A stretch of DNA of 64,000 nt from Eopsaltria australis (GCA_034509425.1 JAVTVJ010011659.1:310001-374000), one strand, 5' to 3'; positions 39,776-53,219 are shown, counted from the stretch's first letter. Made by a program: numbers and translations. Notes: generated from the sequence alone by a model not told the origin.

Positions 39776-41989
39776 CTGAACGATGTTGCCAAGTACAGAC
39801 TGTTTCTACAGCAATTTAACTGTCCCCACCAGTCTGCTGTCCCGGACAGCTGCTTCCTGCCCTAGGGCCAAAGCTAAAAGCAATGTGTGAGCTACAACTG
39901 ATAATTAACATTCAATGTGAAAAACAAACCACTCATTTACATGTCTTCAAAAAGATACTTACGGAAAATAAAGTATAAAATGGAAATTAGAAGGTCTAGG
40001 TGGGAATTTGACAAGCAAATAGTCACTGACGTAAGAAAAATTAAAGGGAACTTTATTACAATATTGAAGATGCAAATTATGAATCAATGGCACTCCCAAG
40101 AAAATAAAAACAACAATTACAAAGAATAAAGCCTCCATATACCTTTTCAAACATGAGTCTCAGAAAAACACAAAGTATAATAAGGATGATAAGAAGTAGG
40201 GCATAGATTTTACATGAAAGGATATTAAATACACTCCTTACCTTAGAAAAACAAAAATGTGATAAATGTATATAAAATCCTGAGTGAAGAATGATTATGC
40301 ACTATATTTCTTTGCTTAAAAACTACAGTATACCACAAAAAATAATTAGGCAGGAGAATTAAATTAACAGATGTACCTTTTCCCATTTATTAAATCATTA
40401 AACTAAATATCATAGGATTTTCTGGATGCCAAAAAAATAAATTAATATATTCCAGATTGTCTTGATTTCTTAATTTTATAATTTGGAGGAGTTGCAAGAG
40501 AAGGAAAAAACCTTTTATGTTTTTATATATGCTTTCTCTTATTATCTATTACTGGCTACTGTCAGAGGCAAGCTGGTATTTAGATGGACCTTTGATCTGT
40601 CTGGCTTAGTTAGTCTGGAGTTTCATGCAAAACAAATAATCACCTCTGTTTATCTTCTTTTTTTTCCCAGCAGAGAACATTGATTACAATAATATTTTTC
40701 TTGTAATAAAAATACAAAAACAGCAGAAGGATTATAGGGGAAATAACACAGATCTTATAAACTGATAAATTTAAAATAAAACACAGGCAGGATACATCCA
40801 ACACTGTAAGAGAAAGTTCATGGGCCAACGTATAAACATTCTCATTTAAATCATCTAAATATCTAACAGTATTTTAAGTCAGTAACATGTGTATATATCC
40901 ACAAAAATATGGCTAAAAAACATTTCTAGACATTTTAAGATAAGAATCTTTATCACTAGGTCAAATGGTTGACCCAGTCTCTAATGACAGACTTATGAAA
41001 GGCCTAACCATGACCATGATAGGCCAAACACCTCTGCCCATGCAAAGCAAAACCACACTTGTTTGGAAAAAAAAGTGCATATGCATTACTTCTGGGTTTT
41101 AAAGAAGATTTTTCAAAAGCCTTCCTCAGAAGATGTTCAGGAAAAGCTACAAGAATTATCCAGAGCATGGAAAGCAGCTTCTCCAAAGAAAAATATAAAA
41201 AATTAACTGTGATTGACTTAGGAAAGAGCACAGAAGACTAAAATGTGCTATAGGAAAGATGGAACAGGAGTTTGAAATTCATTCAAAGCAATTAAATGAT
41301 GGCAGTGTTTTAAATAATTCCCTTACTTCTCATGTACCCTGTAATTAGACTGTGGATAAAAAATGTCATTGAGCCTAAAACTTAAAAAGGAATTAAACAT
41401 TTCTATGGATTTTGAGAATATGTACAGTTCTAATTAATCTGAATACCCTGGAATATTAAATGTTAGAATTTGAGGATAAACCAATCTCTGACTATCAGAG
41501 ATCAGAATGAAACCTAACATCCAAGACGGGTGCACAGCATCATTACTTGACAACCACAGGGCCACTTGCACCTCTCTCAAAAGCATTTGGAACTGACCAT
41601 TTCTGAAGGTACAACAATGCATCCATATGCAATTTAAAGTAAATTTTTGATTTCTGTACTCCTGCTATGACAAGAGCAATTAACAGTGCTTTGGGAAGAG
41701 GTAGAATCAAGCCCAGTTGCAGCATTCCTCAGTTTTGGACTGATGTCATTTGTAGTGGAAAGAGGCCCAAAGTGAGAAAAAGAGGAAGAGGAAAGCAAAA
41801 GATGCCTTTTGGTTAGAGACCAGGGGAGACTGGGCTGTAAACAAGTCAGATATGATGATTGCAATGCTTGTGTTTGCTTCCACTTTATAGTGAGAAAATA
41901 CAAAAGTAAAAAGAAAGAGATGTGTAACATAGTACGTTGTAAAGAAGACACAACAAATACACATAACTACAATCTTTATAAGTGGAAGA
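39776..41989. other. Intergenic DNA, no gene seen
   Basis: AT-rich sequence. The first 100 bases may still be decayed CR1. No exon, RNA gene or regulatory site recognised. Confidence 0.6.
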
Positions 41990-42252
41990 GTCATTAGACT
42001 GGATATTAGGGAAGAGGCAGTTAAATCTGATATTAAAAAAAAATGTCTTCACTAGAAGGGTGGTCAGGCATTGGAACAAGCCGTCCAGGAAAGGGCTGGA
42101 ATCACCATCTCTGGGAGTGTCCAAAAAATTGTGTGGATGTGGGACTCGAGGATAGGGTTTAGTAGTGAACACAGTGGTGCTGGATTCATGGTTGGACTCT
42201 ATGATTTTAGAGGTCTTTTTCAAACTTAATGATTCTATGATTCTGGGATTCT
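41990..42252 (+). mobile_element. CR1 LINE 3' end
   Basis: A short 5'-truncated CR1 in plus orientation, starting around GACTGGATATTAGGGAAGAG and ending with the characteristic tandem ATTCTATG/ATTCTGGG octamers (AATGATTCTATGATTC, then TGGGATTCT). The sequence between is diverged but collinear with avian CR1 3' ends. Confidence 0.9.
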
Positions 42253-45200
42253 AAACAAATGGAAACATAATAGACTGCTAACAGTAATTTGTTTTTTATA
42301 TAGACAATACACCTTGTTACGCAGACCCACTAACGACAATATATTAGCTTCTAGAATGTATCATCCTGTATCATAACAAAAAATAGAAAACTACTAGTAA
42401 AATCAACACTAGTTAGGAGGGTTTTTAGAAAAAGACACAAAAAATACAGAAAAAAGATTGCCAATGCCATACAGTGCTAGTGTAATCACCTAACACTGCA
42501 ATATTCTACTTAAAACCAGTTATAGCTTCCTGAGAAAAAAATCAATTACTTTGAGTAATAATTTTTATGATTGAGAAATCTAGTGACTACTTTCTTCTAA
42601 AAATACATGTACTATCTTCCAAAATGATAATTTAATGCTTTCATTCGTAGCTGTACAGACCTAATGTAATTACACTCAGTTTATTGTTGTAGTACTCAAT
42701 GCAGAACTTAGCTGCATATTTCCCTCTTATTTTTGAACTTATAACATTGTAAAAATAACACATGCATCTCAGGAATTAATTCTGTGACATTTACCATGTC
42801 CCACTGAGCTGGGAACCAAGCCTGCAAAATCATACTCATGAGAATACGCTCCCCAAGTCAGGTCAGCGAATAAAAAGCTCCTCACATGAGTAAGGCTACA
42901 AGAATAGACTACAGGAAGTCAAGGTCAGTGGTGAGTTTTGGCTGAGTCAGGGTTGGAGGATAAGGCCCTTACAAATCCTATAAATAGTTCATTGTTAAAA
43001 GAGGCTAGACCTAATTCTGGAAGTATTTTGGAAGAAGAAACCACTGCGTGACTGATGACGTACACCTACCCAAGCCTCTCTGCTTATTAATGTGACATTT
43101 GTTTGGAACCAACATAAAATAAATAAAAGATATTTTTAGGATGTGCCAGGGAAATGTATTTAGATTTTCAGGGAATAGTTTGAATATATTAAAAGTATTG
43201 CACACTATCAAAGGGATGGTTGTTAAGAGTACACAAATAAGGTATTAAAAACTAGTGGTTTCTATTGATCCTGATGGAAACAGAAAAGCATGCCAAGGAG
43301 GTTAAAAGTAGGTTTTACTCACCTGACTTCAATCAGCTAAAAGCTCATACCTAGACTCCTTTTACTGCAAGTCAATGAAAGCAGGTGCCTCTACTACCAC
43401 TAACCCCATCCTAAGGCTGTAGTTTGGCAGAACCTTACACCATGGTTTATTCCCAGCTCTGTTGAGTAACTTCATTTTTGTTGACATAAGGGTTCAGCAA
43501 CCTTGCTAGATAGCTGACATTACTGAAACCATCCTTTTCCAGCTCCTTCTTTCTCCCCTCAAGGTTACTTTTCAGTTGGAGCAGTTCTCTGGTCTGGAAA
43601 CTATGCCAGCAGTGGCTGGGCAACGGATCAGAGCAATGCTGGGCAAGAACGACTGCTTCTTTCAACTTGAAAGTTAGAGGAAGGCATTTGGCAAAGGGTC
43701 TGAATGAGCCATGTGGGTCTAACACTTCGCTGCCACCAGTACAGGAGGTCTTCTATTCTGTTCCCCTCCCTGCTGCCAGCTGCACACAACCACCACTTCC
43801 CTTGCAATGGCTGTGGACTTGTAAAAGCCTTCTGTGACTGGAGACACCTTCATAACCTGGTAGAAAATTAAATCATTTTAAAAAAGTAAATAGATTTAGT
43901 GTGTTAGCCAGTACAGCTGGATCACAGAGGTGTTAGATGAACAGGACAGCTGGCAAATGAATAAAGAGGCTGAGTGACCTGGGGATGAGGAAGGGAGAAG
44001 AAAACAAGAAGGGAATGAAGTCTGGGTCCATCCTTTCAACAGTCACAAGCTGTTAGATCAGCTGCTCATCAAACTGCACCCTCAGGGCTCCTTCTGTATA
44101 ACATTGGATGTGATCTAATTGGAGGCAGACACGGGAAGGGACAGTCCTGCTTTCCTCCAGGCCTTCAGCTGCATGTTCTCCATGGGCATGACAGCAGAAG
44201 TGAGGGGACAGGAGAACCAGCATCCACACTCAGGTAAAATGCACCTTAAATTAATTGCTAAAACCAGGTGGTATCAGTTATTCTCTGGAGTTCTATATTC
44301 TCATTAACTAGAAGGAGCCTAGACAAAAAGCCTCACGCTAGAACCCTATTTTCAAAGGATCTGAAGCTCAGTGAGACAAAATTCAGACTGATGTGTTCAT
44401 CCTGTGCTGTCCCTGTCTCCATTCTACAGTGCTGCAGCCTTACATTTTGAAAGAATGCATTTTTGCTAAATATTTCTTACAATTTAGAATAAAAATGATA
44501 ATGGAAAGACATCTAAAAAGTGGAAGAAATTGGCACTGAACGGCTGATATATGCATTATTATACGGATTCCCAAGAGAGCTGCAACTCTGTTGCGAAGTA
44601 TTGGCACTGTCCTCTTGCAATTCTAAATGAAGTCAAAACGGAAAAATTACAAAGGAAAAAAGGGCACGTTTCTAAACCCTGCCGATGAATCCCAATCAGG
44701 CTGGAGCTGGATGAATAAACATAGAGCCAAGAGCTCCTCCAACAGCTGTTGAGACAGTGTGTGCTCACAGGGCTTTCATCAGTGCTAGCAGGGGTTGGGC
44801 TGTGCAAAGAACAAAGGAGCCTCAGAGCCTGGGCCATGCAGGGAGAAGCAGCAGAAACAAAAAGGCCACTTGGATGACAGTCAGAGACTTCCCTAAGCCC
44901 CATTCTCTTCCCCTCTCTCACTTTGAGGAATACCTTAAATGTTTCAGGAGCCTCGTTCACTCATGGTATTGGCTTGAGCATGTTGCTGACTTCAATGAAG
45001 CTATTTAAAAGAAGGTGCTGCTCAACATAAGCATGAATTAGCAAGATGATTTTTTTTCATTAGTAGTTGAAAGACTATTTCCTACGATGAATTATTAAAC
45101 AAAGCATACAAAAGCACTTCCATGAAGCACTGGCTTCCACAATGGATGCTGACTGATTTCAGTGAAATCACTCCGATCTATGTTGATATTCAGCGATTAA

Positions 45201-48200
45201 AGAGACAAAAAAGGTAATCTCACACACTGAAATAAAGGTATTTTATTCTGCCAACCCTAAATCGCACACTTTACTACTAAAATACTGATTTCAAATTGCA
45301 TCTTATTTGTGTTGCCAAGAGGATTTAGTAAACATACTAAGCACCAACTTGAGGAAGAAAATTTATGTATATTTTTTGTGTTTGACTGGGTGAAAACATT
45401 CTTCAAGGAAACAACTGTCTAGACACGATGACAATAAACCCTCTGTTACTGGAATGGCGGGAAAAGAGGTTGCCCTCAGTAAGCAGTACTTCCCAAAAAA
45501 GTCATGAACTGTTTGCCAGGCTGTCATGTGCTTAAATAATTATTCCAGATATTCATTCTTCATAAGAAGTCTTATGTATAATTCCCCAAAGTGGAACACA
45601 TCAATGGTTTATGGCTCTGTATGTTTTTGTTCATGAACAAAGCTTTGTTCTGTTGAGAGCTGAAAGGTGCCTTACACCCATCACTGCCGTGTCAGGGGGC
45701 AGTGCTTCATCAGCCCCACACTTGTGTCACGGTATAATTTTGTAATTCTTGCCATATGAACTGTGTGAAAAGGGATAATAGGCACACAGGAAGTTAGCAC
45801 AAAAAATTGTTATTAGCAGTAAAATAATGCGGATGATGGTTACAATGCAATCAGTGGGGCCATTAGTGCTCTCTAATGATTTCCCTCTGGTCAAGACTCA
45901 ATCCAGATAAAAATTCAAGAGAGATCCTCCTGTTACTAAGGCAGGAACAGATTTCTGATTAAAACTAAAATAGAAAAAAATTAATTTGTCTTTTTAAGGG
46001 GGCTTTAGTTTCACAGCCCACTCCTGGAAGTTGCTCCATCAGGATCAGCTCCTGTGCCTGCACAGCTTCAGACTGTAATTAAAAACCAAAATTAACTGAG
46101 TCAGATAATCAGAAAAGGAGAGCAAATTGAGAGCAAAATTCACAATTTGGTTTCATGACACAAGCAAAAGTGAAAAATGGATTATAACAATAATTTCACC
46201 TGAGAGAGAGAAGAAATTGGGTTGTTTCTTTAAAGCAAGAGCTTCTTTCTCCATCTAGCAAAGCTGGGAGATGTTATCAAGAATACATCAGGCTCTGTCT
46301 TGATTCAAAGACTGCTGAAGGGTTTTTGTAGATGCTTATGACTTTTGCATCAACTATTTAATTTTATGTATCAGGTTTAAGGTGGTCTGATACACTATAC
46401 TGAGTTATTACCTGAAGAACTCTGAACAAGTCAGCTTTGTGGTTTCTGAGGAATGTGTTATGCTTCTAGGAATTCAACTTGGAGCTCTGGGCCTGTAGAT
46501 ATGGCCTCTGATGTCCACACCCAGACTGGTGGCTCAAGGAATACAGAGTTTTACATAAAAAGCTCTAAATCTGTGAATTAATTTTTACAGTTGTGAAAGA
46601 ATTAGGTTTTAATTAGGTAGAAGTGATGAAAAAAACAAAACAAAAAAAAAAACAGGTAAAAATGAAAACACAGGAAGAGAAAGAGAAACACCATTGCACT
46701 TCAAAGTCTTAGGTGCTACTCAACTGATAGCAACTGTAGCAAACACTTAGTGGTATCTTGAGGAAAAGGAGCAGCAAGGGATTGAGTTTTCTTCATGGTA
46801 TTACAAATTCTTATGCAAGACCATTCACTTATTCCTTAAAAGTAGGACAGTAAAGACCCAAATCTGTGATTGTTTTTATTCAAAGATTGGCTATCTTGTA
46901 CATTTTGTTAAGTAAGCACTTTGTTGAAGGCAAAGTTTAATGCAGACATCAATTGTCAGCATTTTATGATATTTCCTGTGATAATTTAAAATTAATCAAT
47001 TAAAATTAATCAATTTTGAGAAAGTACAGATAATTACACCATGGAATCATAATGACATTTCCCAGGGTTATCAGTAGTTTTGAACCTTTAGAAGTCCCAA
47101 GGAAACCTTTACATTTGAACTAAAGTAATTTGCAGAAGCAGTAACTTTTTATTGGATAAGCCACTGGAAACTGGTGGATTTCAGATCAACTGCTGGACTA
47201 CAGGGAAAATTAGGAATCCTTACTACAATTCTGGGAAGATTGACTTCAGTTCTACATTGGATGATGCACTGGAGATGAGGTGCCACTCTATGCCTTGAGA
47301 GAGGAATGCCTAGGAGTCTTGAGAACCTTCCATGAATTAATGTAAACATATTTGGCTTACAAAAACAATGAAGACTCCTTTTTTTAGTGAAAGCACAGTC
47401 TGAGAGAAATTTTGTTAACTACTTTCTCAACAAGAGAAGTTTCTCCTACTGCACACCTGACTGTGAACTCCTCCAGCACAAACTCCTCCAGCAACTTGCA
47501 CAAATCCTTCCAATTCTTTCCCAGACAGGGAAACTCCTTCCCAGACTGTAGGATGGATCCTATGCACAGACCACAGGACAATGGAACACCTCCACACCCA
47601 CTTGTCTGCACAGCTGCTCACCAGCTCACACCATGGCAGATCCAGCAGTCTCCTGGGTAAATTACATGTTAACTGCATACAGCTCCTATTGTCCCAAGGG
47701 CCTTTAACATCCTGTGTAAGATTCTCTAAGAGAACAGCACTGTCACATGGTTCTTGGCCTGTAAATACTAGAGAATAGTTCATCCGCCAGTTCTGTTGGC
47801 TCTCTTTCAAGAACTATAAAACTGGTATGATTGATATTGAAACAAAAGAACAGTGATAGTTCTTGTATTTGGGGTTTTTTCTTGTAATCCAGTACCATCA
47901 TACTAGTCAAACATATTCCATTTTCTTTCTTTTCTTTCTGCATTTGGAGAATGCAAATAGGCAGACTCTTTATTACCCATCTCCACATTTCTTTCTGTTT
48001 TGCTTTACAGCAGAAGGAAAACTTTTGTCGGTTGACCTCATCTGGCCTTTAATGAACTCTAGATCTGGGTACAGGAGACTTTCTCTATGTGAAAATCTCC
48101 CCTTTTGCACTTATAGAATCAGTCATTTCATTGCCTTTATTTATCTCCTTTGCTTGTCTCTCCAGTTGTGTCATTCCCAAATACTCATACTCATGAATTA

Positions 48201-49146
48201 GCCCCATCTTTTCTCTCAAAAAACGCATCCTTTTGGGACCTCTTGTCTGTTTTCTACTTTTGTGTCAGAAATTAATGTTCCAGTCACATTTTCAAGCTTT
48301 ATTTCACAACAGTGAAAATATAAGCTGAAATTCTTGCACAACCACTTGATCTAAGGAGCTTTAAGAAAAGTGCTGATTACAAAACTTGTGGTAAAATTGT
48401 AAAAGTTGGCAATATAGAGATTGAGAAGAAGAGCGTGCTTGCTTTGCATTTTGATAATCAACCTGCCTTTCATCCACACTTTGCAGACATACCTGATTCT
48501 GATCTGGCCTTTTTATAGCTCCAGTTCTTAGCAGTGATGGGGAAAAACTTGGTACAGTATTAGCTCTTAGAACAGGCTCAAGTTGTTCTGTATTTGGGTA
48601 CGTCAAGTTTGGTGTGTGCCCTCACAGCCTCTCTCCATTTCTATGCCACCTTTAGCTGGCTGGTATCGGCCAGCACATTTCAGAAGGGAAATTGTAATTA
48701 GGCAGGCTATAGATAGCCATGAAGTAGCACCTTATCAGTGCTTCAAATATTTTCAGCAGCTAAAATAATCCCAAGCAAACAAACCACAACCCCCCTTAAG
48801 ATTACATGAAGTTTTACCTCCTTTGTAGATGGAAAGCACAAACAGACCAGGCCTAGTCTGAGAGGGCATCCCAAGCTTTGCCAGTACTTTACAGACAGAG
48901 CCTCCATCTATTCAACAAGCAATTTCAGAGTGCACAATCTCAGAAAACAGGGATGCTGCTTGAAGTTCTGGAAAACATCTAATGCTTCCTGGGGAATCAC
49001 AAGCAGGGCAACTCATCACAGGGCGTCTGGGTCTGTGAACACCCAGTGACTGAAGCTCAACTCCAGGCCTCACCAACAGGCTGCTGTCTGAGGCACTTTG
49101 AGTCACTGCGTGGCGAAACTTCCAAAAGTATTGCCTCTTATCCTCT
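42253..49146. other. Intergenic DNA, no gene seen
   Basis: No exon recognised. It contains a perfect 14-bp tandem duplication at 46987-47014 (unit TAAAATTAATCAAT) and a modestly GC-rich region at 47410-47660 whose small open frames run in several frames and lack domains. Confidence 0.6.
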
Positions 49147-49413
49147 CTGGTGACCAGTGACAGGAGGGAATGGCCTGGAGCTGTGTCAGGGGCGGTGTAG
49201 GTTGGATATTAGAAAAGGTTCTTCACCCAGAGGATGGATGGACACAGGAACAGGCTCCCCAGGGAAGCGGTCACAGCACCAAGCAGCGTTTGGACAACAC
49301 TCTCAGGCACACGGTGTGATTCTTGAGGCTGACCTGCTCAGGGCCGGGAGCTGGACTTTGATGATGTTTGGGGGTCCCTTCCAACTCAGAATATTTTGTG
49401 ATTCTGCGATTCT
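49147..49413 (+). mobile_element. CR1 LINE 3' end next to GSAP promoter
   Basis: A 5'-truncated CR1 copy in the same orientation as GSAP. It begins near GGTGACCAGTGACAGG, includes GTTGGATATTAGAAAAGG and CCCTTCCAACTCAGAATA, and ends with two ATTCTGCG-type octamers at 49413. Its end lies only 261 bases upstream of the GSAP start codon and abuts the CpG island. Confidence 0.93.
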
Positions 49414-49606
49414 TCCAGCGGACCTGAGGAGGAGCCTCGGCGCCCGCTCCACGGGGAAAACGAGAGCGTTCGAGTCCCGCGGGTGAGCTGCACGGAGGCC
49501 GCCGGCCGCGGGAGGCTCGGAGGCGCTGTCCCGGCGCGGCCGTGCCCGGTAGGAAGCGGAAGGGCCGGCGGCGCCGGGAGCGGGCCGGGAACCGCCGGAA
49601 CACCCG

Positions 49607-49759
49607 ATGGGTGCCCTCCCCAGGGGCGGGCTGAGGGCGGCCGAGCCGGAGCGGCGCCGGGCCGGGCCGGGGCGATGCTGCTGCGCCTGGTGCCCGAGTT
49701 CGAGCTGCGGAGGGACGTGGTGCCCTGGCTGGCGGAGCGGGGCCGCGCCGCGCCTCTAG
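49607..49759 (+). CDS. Upstream ORF overlapping the GSAP start (putative)
   Basis: The first ATG after the CR1 element is at 49607-49609, out of frame with GSAP. Its frame stays open for 50 codons, crosses the GSAP start at 49675, and meets TAG at 49757-49759, exactly the last three bases of exon 1. The context is mediocre (C at -3, G at +4), so leaky scanning is likely. If the transcript starts upstream of 49607, this would lower GSAP translation. The peptide itself is Gly/Arg/Cys-rich and unlikely to be functional. Confidence 0.4.
   Translation: MGALPRGGLRAAEPERRRAGPGRCCCAWCPSSSCGGTWCPGWRSGAAPRL
49675..49759 (+). CDS. GSAP: GSAP exon 1 (coding part)
   Basis: Start codon 49675-49677 has G at -3 and gives MLLRLVPEFEL, then DVVPWL, matching the vertebrate GSAP N-terminus. 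The frame is open upstream but has no in-frame ATG there, which supports this start. It encodes 28 codons plus one base (phase 1). The donor is GTAACG at 49760. Confidence 0.93.
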
Positions 49760-52700
49760 GTAACGCTCCGGGAGGCCGAGGAGAGCCCCATCCCTCCGGC
49801 CGGCCGGCCCTCCCTCTCTCCGGCCGCCTCCGTGCCCGCCCGCCCGCGGAGGAGCCGGGCTGCGGCGAGACCCCCGGGTGCGAGTCCCGAGAGATCCCTG
49901 GTCGGTCCCCAGCGAGAGCCGCGGCCGCGGGGCCGGGGATGGCGGCGGGGGAGCGGCCCCTGGGCCCCCCTCGGCCGGGGCTCGAGGGGAGCGACCCTCG
50001 GGTGCCAGGGGACTTGAGACGGGCGAGTTTGCTGTCCTCAAGGAATTTCTGACATGCCGAAAACACTGCGACGCATCTACTACACTCCACAGCTTGTTTC
50101 TTCTTCCTGCTTCTTCACACTTTTGGAGCTTTCTCTTTTTGTTTTCTCCCCTTCTCTCCCCCCTCGCCCCCCGCTCCCCCCGCCAAAAAAATAAGTGTTA
50201 CCATTACTCCCTCTCCCACGCTACTCCCCTTTCTGGGAGGAAAACCCCCACAGCCTGAACACTTCGGTGTGTCTGGTAAACGAGTGCTAGTTTAAAATTA
50301 GATGCAGCGTCATCTGTCACAGCACCGTGCGATCGCCAGCACAGCGAGCGCTCGGGGTAGTGGTTGGAAAAAAGTGACCTCCCGTGTTCTTGGCGCTGTG
50401 GCTTTTTGCTTGTTACTCATCTGCAGAGCAGCTGGCTCAGTTCTGCTTTTCAGAAACTGATGAAAACCTTATTCTAATAAAATAATAATAATAATTCTGT
50501 AATTGTTATTGCTTCAGTAAAAATACCATCGACATGCAAGTGTGATGAACTTGAAACCCCTCCAGTTGCTTTTACTTCACTTGAAATACGTAACTTACTT
50601 CCTGCATTGAGGGGCTGTTACGAAATAGGCTCATAAGATTTTGCTTGGTGACAAACCAGAAAATATCAGCTTAGAGAATAAGAGAATTATTTACCAAGCC
50701 ATCATTTAAAAAATCTGTTAACAAATACTTTGGATTTTCTACATTTACTGAACAATTATTGAAAAGGGTAATGAAAGGGTCTGAGGTAAAATTCTGAAAT
50801 TCTCCATGCATAATGATGAATCTATTAATTTATCAGTTAATCAGTGATGAATTCAAAGATAAATCAATATGTATATTAATTGCATAAGGGTCTCAAACGG
50901 CACTGACTTGTGTTTGGGAAGGAGAAAATTGTATTGAGTCTTTTAAAATGTAATAGAGTCTTCATTCAGTGATGTCCCTGTTAATAGAGAATCAGAAGAA
51001 TCTAGTTTGGAACTTGCATCTGATCAAATGCCAGCACTGCTGTACTGTATTTTAACTTACCTGTGTATAGGGACTTCTTCCCCCTCATGCAGTGCTGTCA
51101 TATTAGGAATGAGAAGGTGGGAGGTAGGGATTTGAAAAGATTAATTTAAACATCAAAGAAATATCTAATCACAGAAAGCAAGTAATTTTTAGGAGTCATG
51201 GTACTTTTGTGTCAGAGTTTTCAGATGTAACTTATTCATATTTATTATTTTCTTTCCTAAGGACTCGAAAGCACTTGATAGTATGTGAGAGCTGCTAATT
51301 GCATGAGAGCTGGGAGTAGCTGTGGTGATAGGAAGGGAGTGGCAAGTGAAGCGAACCAGCCTTGTTCTCTTTATTCCACCTAATTTGGTATGAGCTGCAT
51401 ATAATGGCCTTCAGGAAACCAAACTCTACATTCTCCTGATTATGTTGATAAAAGCTATGTGCTGGGCAGGCAGGCTGGGTTGGTTCTTTTGCAGCCCTTC
51501 ATCTGCTGGTCTCAGCTGTGGGCATGAGGAAGAAGTTGTAATTCTGTGTGCAGGGTTTTCCTGCAGGACTTCCCAAGGGCAGAGACCATTGTCACTTCTT
51601 TGCCTCCATAGTCCCGCTGACTGTTCAGTGATGAGAAACTCTCTTCTGACACAGAACTGTTTCAGCACCTTTAAGATGTCTGTATCACGTGATAGGGAAA
51701 TTCATTGATGTGGAGATTGCCCATGGACCTTCTTCTCTACCAAAACTCTGATCTGAGGAAGTATTGCTTGAGAAAATGTGGAGACTGTAGTACTCATCTT
51801 GAAAGTTTGAGGTGGTTGTTAAGTTCCAGGAAGCTTCTGATTTAAAAAAAAAAAGAGTATATTGTTATCTTAGACTCTCCCAGTTGTCACCATCTAGCCC
51901 TAACGTAGTGGTATTGTAGTGTACTTCGAGTGATCTGAAACCAATAGAAAGTGATGTGTTGCTCAATGTACAGGAAGGGTTTTCATTGTCCTCCCACAAC
52001 AAAATGGTAAATTTTCTTCCTTCTGATAATGCTTCAAAACAGGGTTTTTTTGTTATCACTACAAGTTGTACAAGCCAGTTTATAGTATCAAGCTTGTTAA
52101 ACTAAGTTTCACTTAGTATCTTCCTTCTGTCCACACTTTGCTTGCAGAGGGTTGTGGGTAGTTCTTTCTGTTGATGCTTACTGAATTATAGACCACCTTT
52201 ATTGTAAAATTGAGACCAATCACACAGCTTCAACTTTACTAAGGGCAAAATTTCCAGTTTTAGTAAAAACTTCCATTGGAAATAAACACATTTTTGATGC
52301 CTGCAGTGATTGGAAGACATAAAAGCAGCATCAGGAAAGCATGCATTTCTTTTACCTTGAGTACAATATTTTATCTTTTTTTTCTGGTGGTTTTCTTTTT
52401 ATTTTGTACTGCTTTGTCCAGATATGCTCTTCTCTTTCTGTGTCCATCTTAGCTTCCTACTCATTTGTTTCCATTTTAACTGTACTCCTTCATTCACATC
52501 CCATATAATTTCTTGTCCTGCATTGTTTAGTTCCCCGTACTTGTAGGTAGGTTGCATATCTCTCTATATTGTATTTAGTCTTGTGGTTCTTTGGATTTTG
52601 GTGGTTTTTTTTCTTTATTTATTTCTTTTTGGAGGAGGAGGAGGGGCTAAGAAGGACACAGGAGAGGTGGTGTTGGTGTTGTAGAAGTAATGTTTAAGAC

Positions 52701-53219
52701 GTAGTTTATTTTCAGGCTTTCCTTTGAGAAGCTGAAGGGGCAGGTGTGAGCAAGTGATACTGTCCTCAAGCTAGTTCTGTCTTCCTGTAGTGTCCAAAGC
52801 ATTGGAGTATGGATTAACTGTTTGAACCCCATGTTGTGTGTAGTGAATCAATGCAAGGGGGTTTTTTTTGGTTTGGTTTGGTTTGGTTTTTTTATTCTTT
52901 GAAAAAGCACATTTAATTTTCACAACAAAAGGCAGTGGTCATTAGAATCATAATTATAATGAAGAGGTAGGAGTTTACAAAATTAATTTTTTTTCTTGCA
53001 TGTTTTGAAATCCCTTAACTGTCTCTGTATAAGTTTATCAGATTTAAATCATGGTGTAAGGAGTACTCTCTCTTTTTCCAGAAGGGAGTAATTTTGGCAT
53101 ATGCAAATAAGTATTTACAAGTAAAAATGTATTTAGCATATTTGCTTAAAGTGTGCATAAATTATGTGATGAACCAGCTGAAATGAAAATCCTGTACCTT
53201 TTTGTACTTCTTATTTCAG
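49760..53219 (+). other. GSAP: GSAP intron 1
   Basis: 3460 bases. The first part is CpG island; the rest is AT-rich with no recognised exon or young repeat. A GGTTT pentamer run lies at about 52869-52890, and the acceptor follows a T-rich tract. Confidence 0.9.

Larger units (their letters stand above)
49420..50030 (+). promoter_or_regulatory. GSAP: CpG island and GSAP promoter
   Basis: A GC- and CpG-rich block begins immediately after the CR1 end and covers the presumed 5' untranslated region, exon 1 and the first 270 bases of intron 1. There is no TATA or CCAAT box. An ETS-type core (GCGGAAG, 49556-49562) is the clearest factor motif. The transcription start probably lies between 49420 and 49660 but cannot be fixed. 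Long frames on both strands are composition artefacts. Confidence 0.85.

Noticed and set aside
47410..47660. Resemblance to the LTR at 1161-2218 (CTCCAGCAC-type motifs)
   Set aside because: Only short CTCCAGCA matches; no collinear similarity or LTR ends.
49483..49674. In-frame N-terminal extension of GSAP
   Set aside because: The frame is open, but its first codon is GTG and no in-frame ATG precedes 49675; the 49675 start matches the vertebrate protein.
49271..50041. 256-codon minus-strand open frame over the GSAP island
   Set aside because: It runs across a CR1 end, GSAP exon 1 and intron in antisense; low-complexity GC-driven frame.
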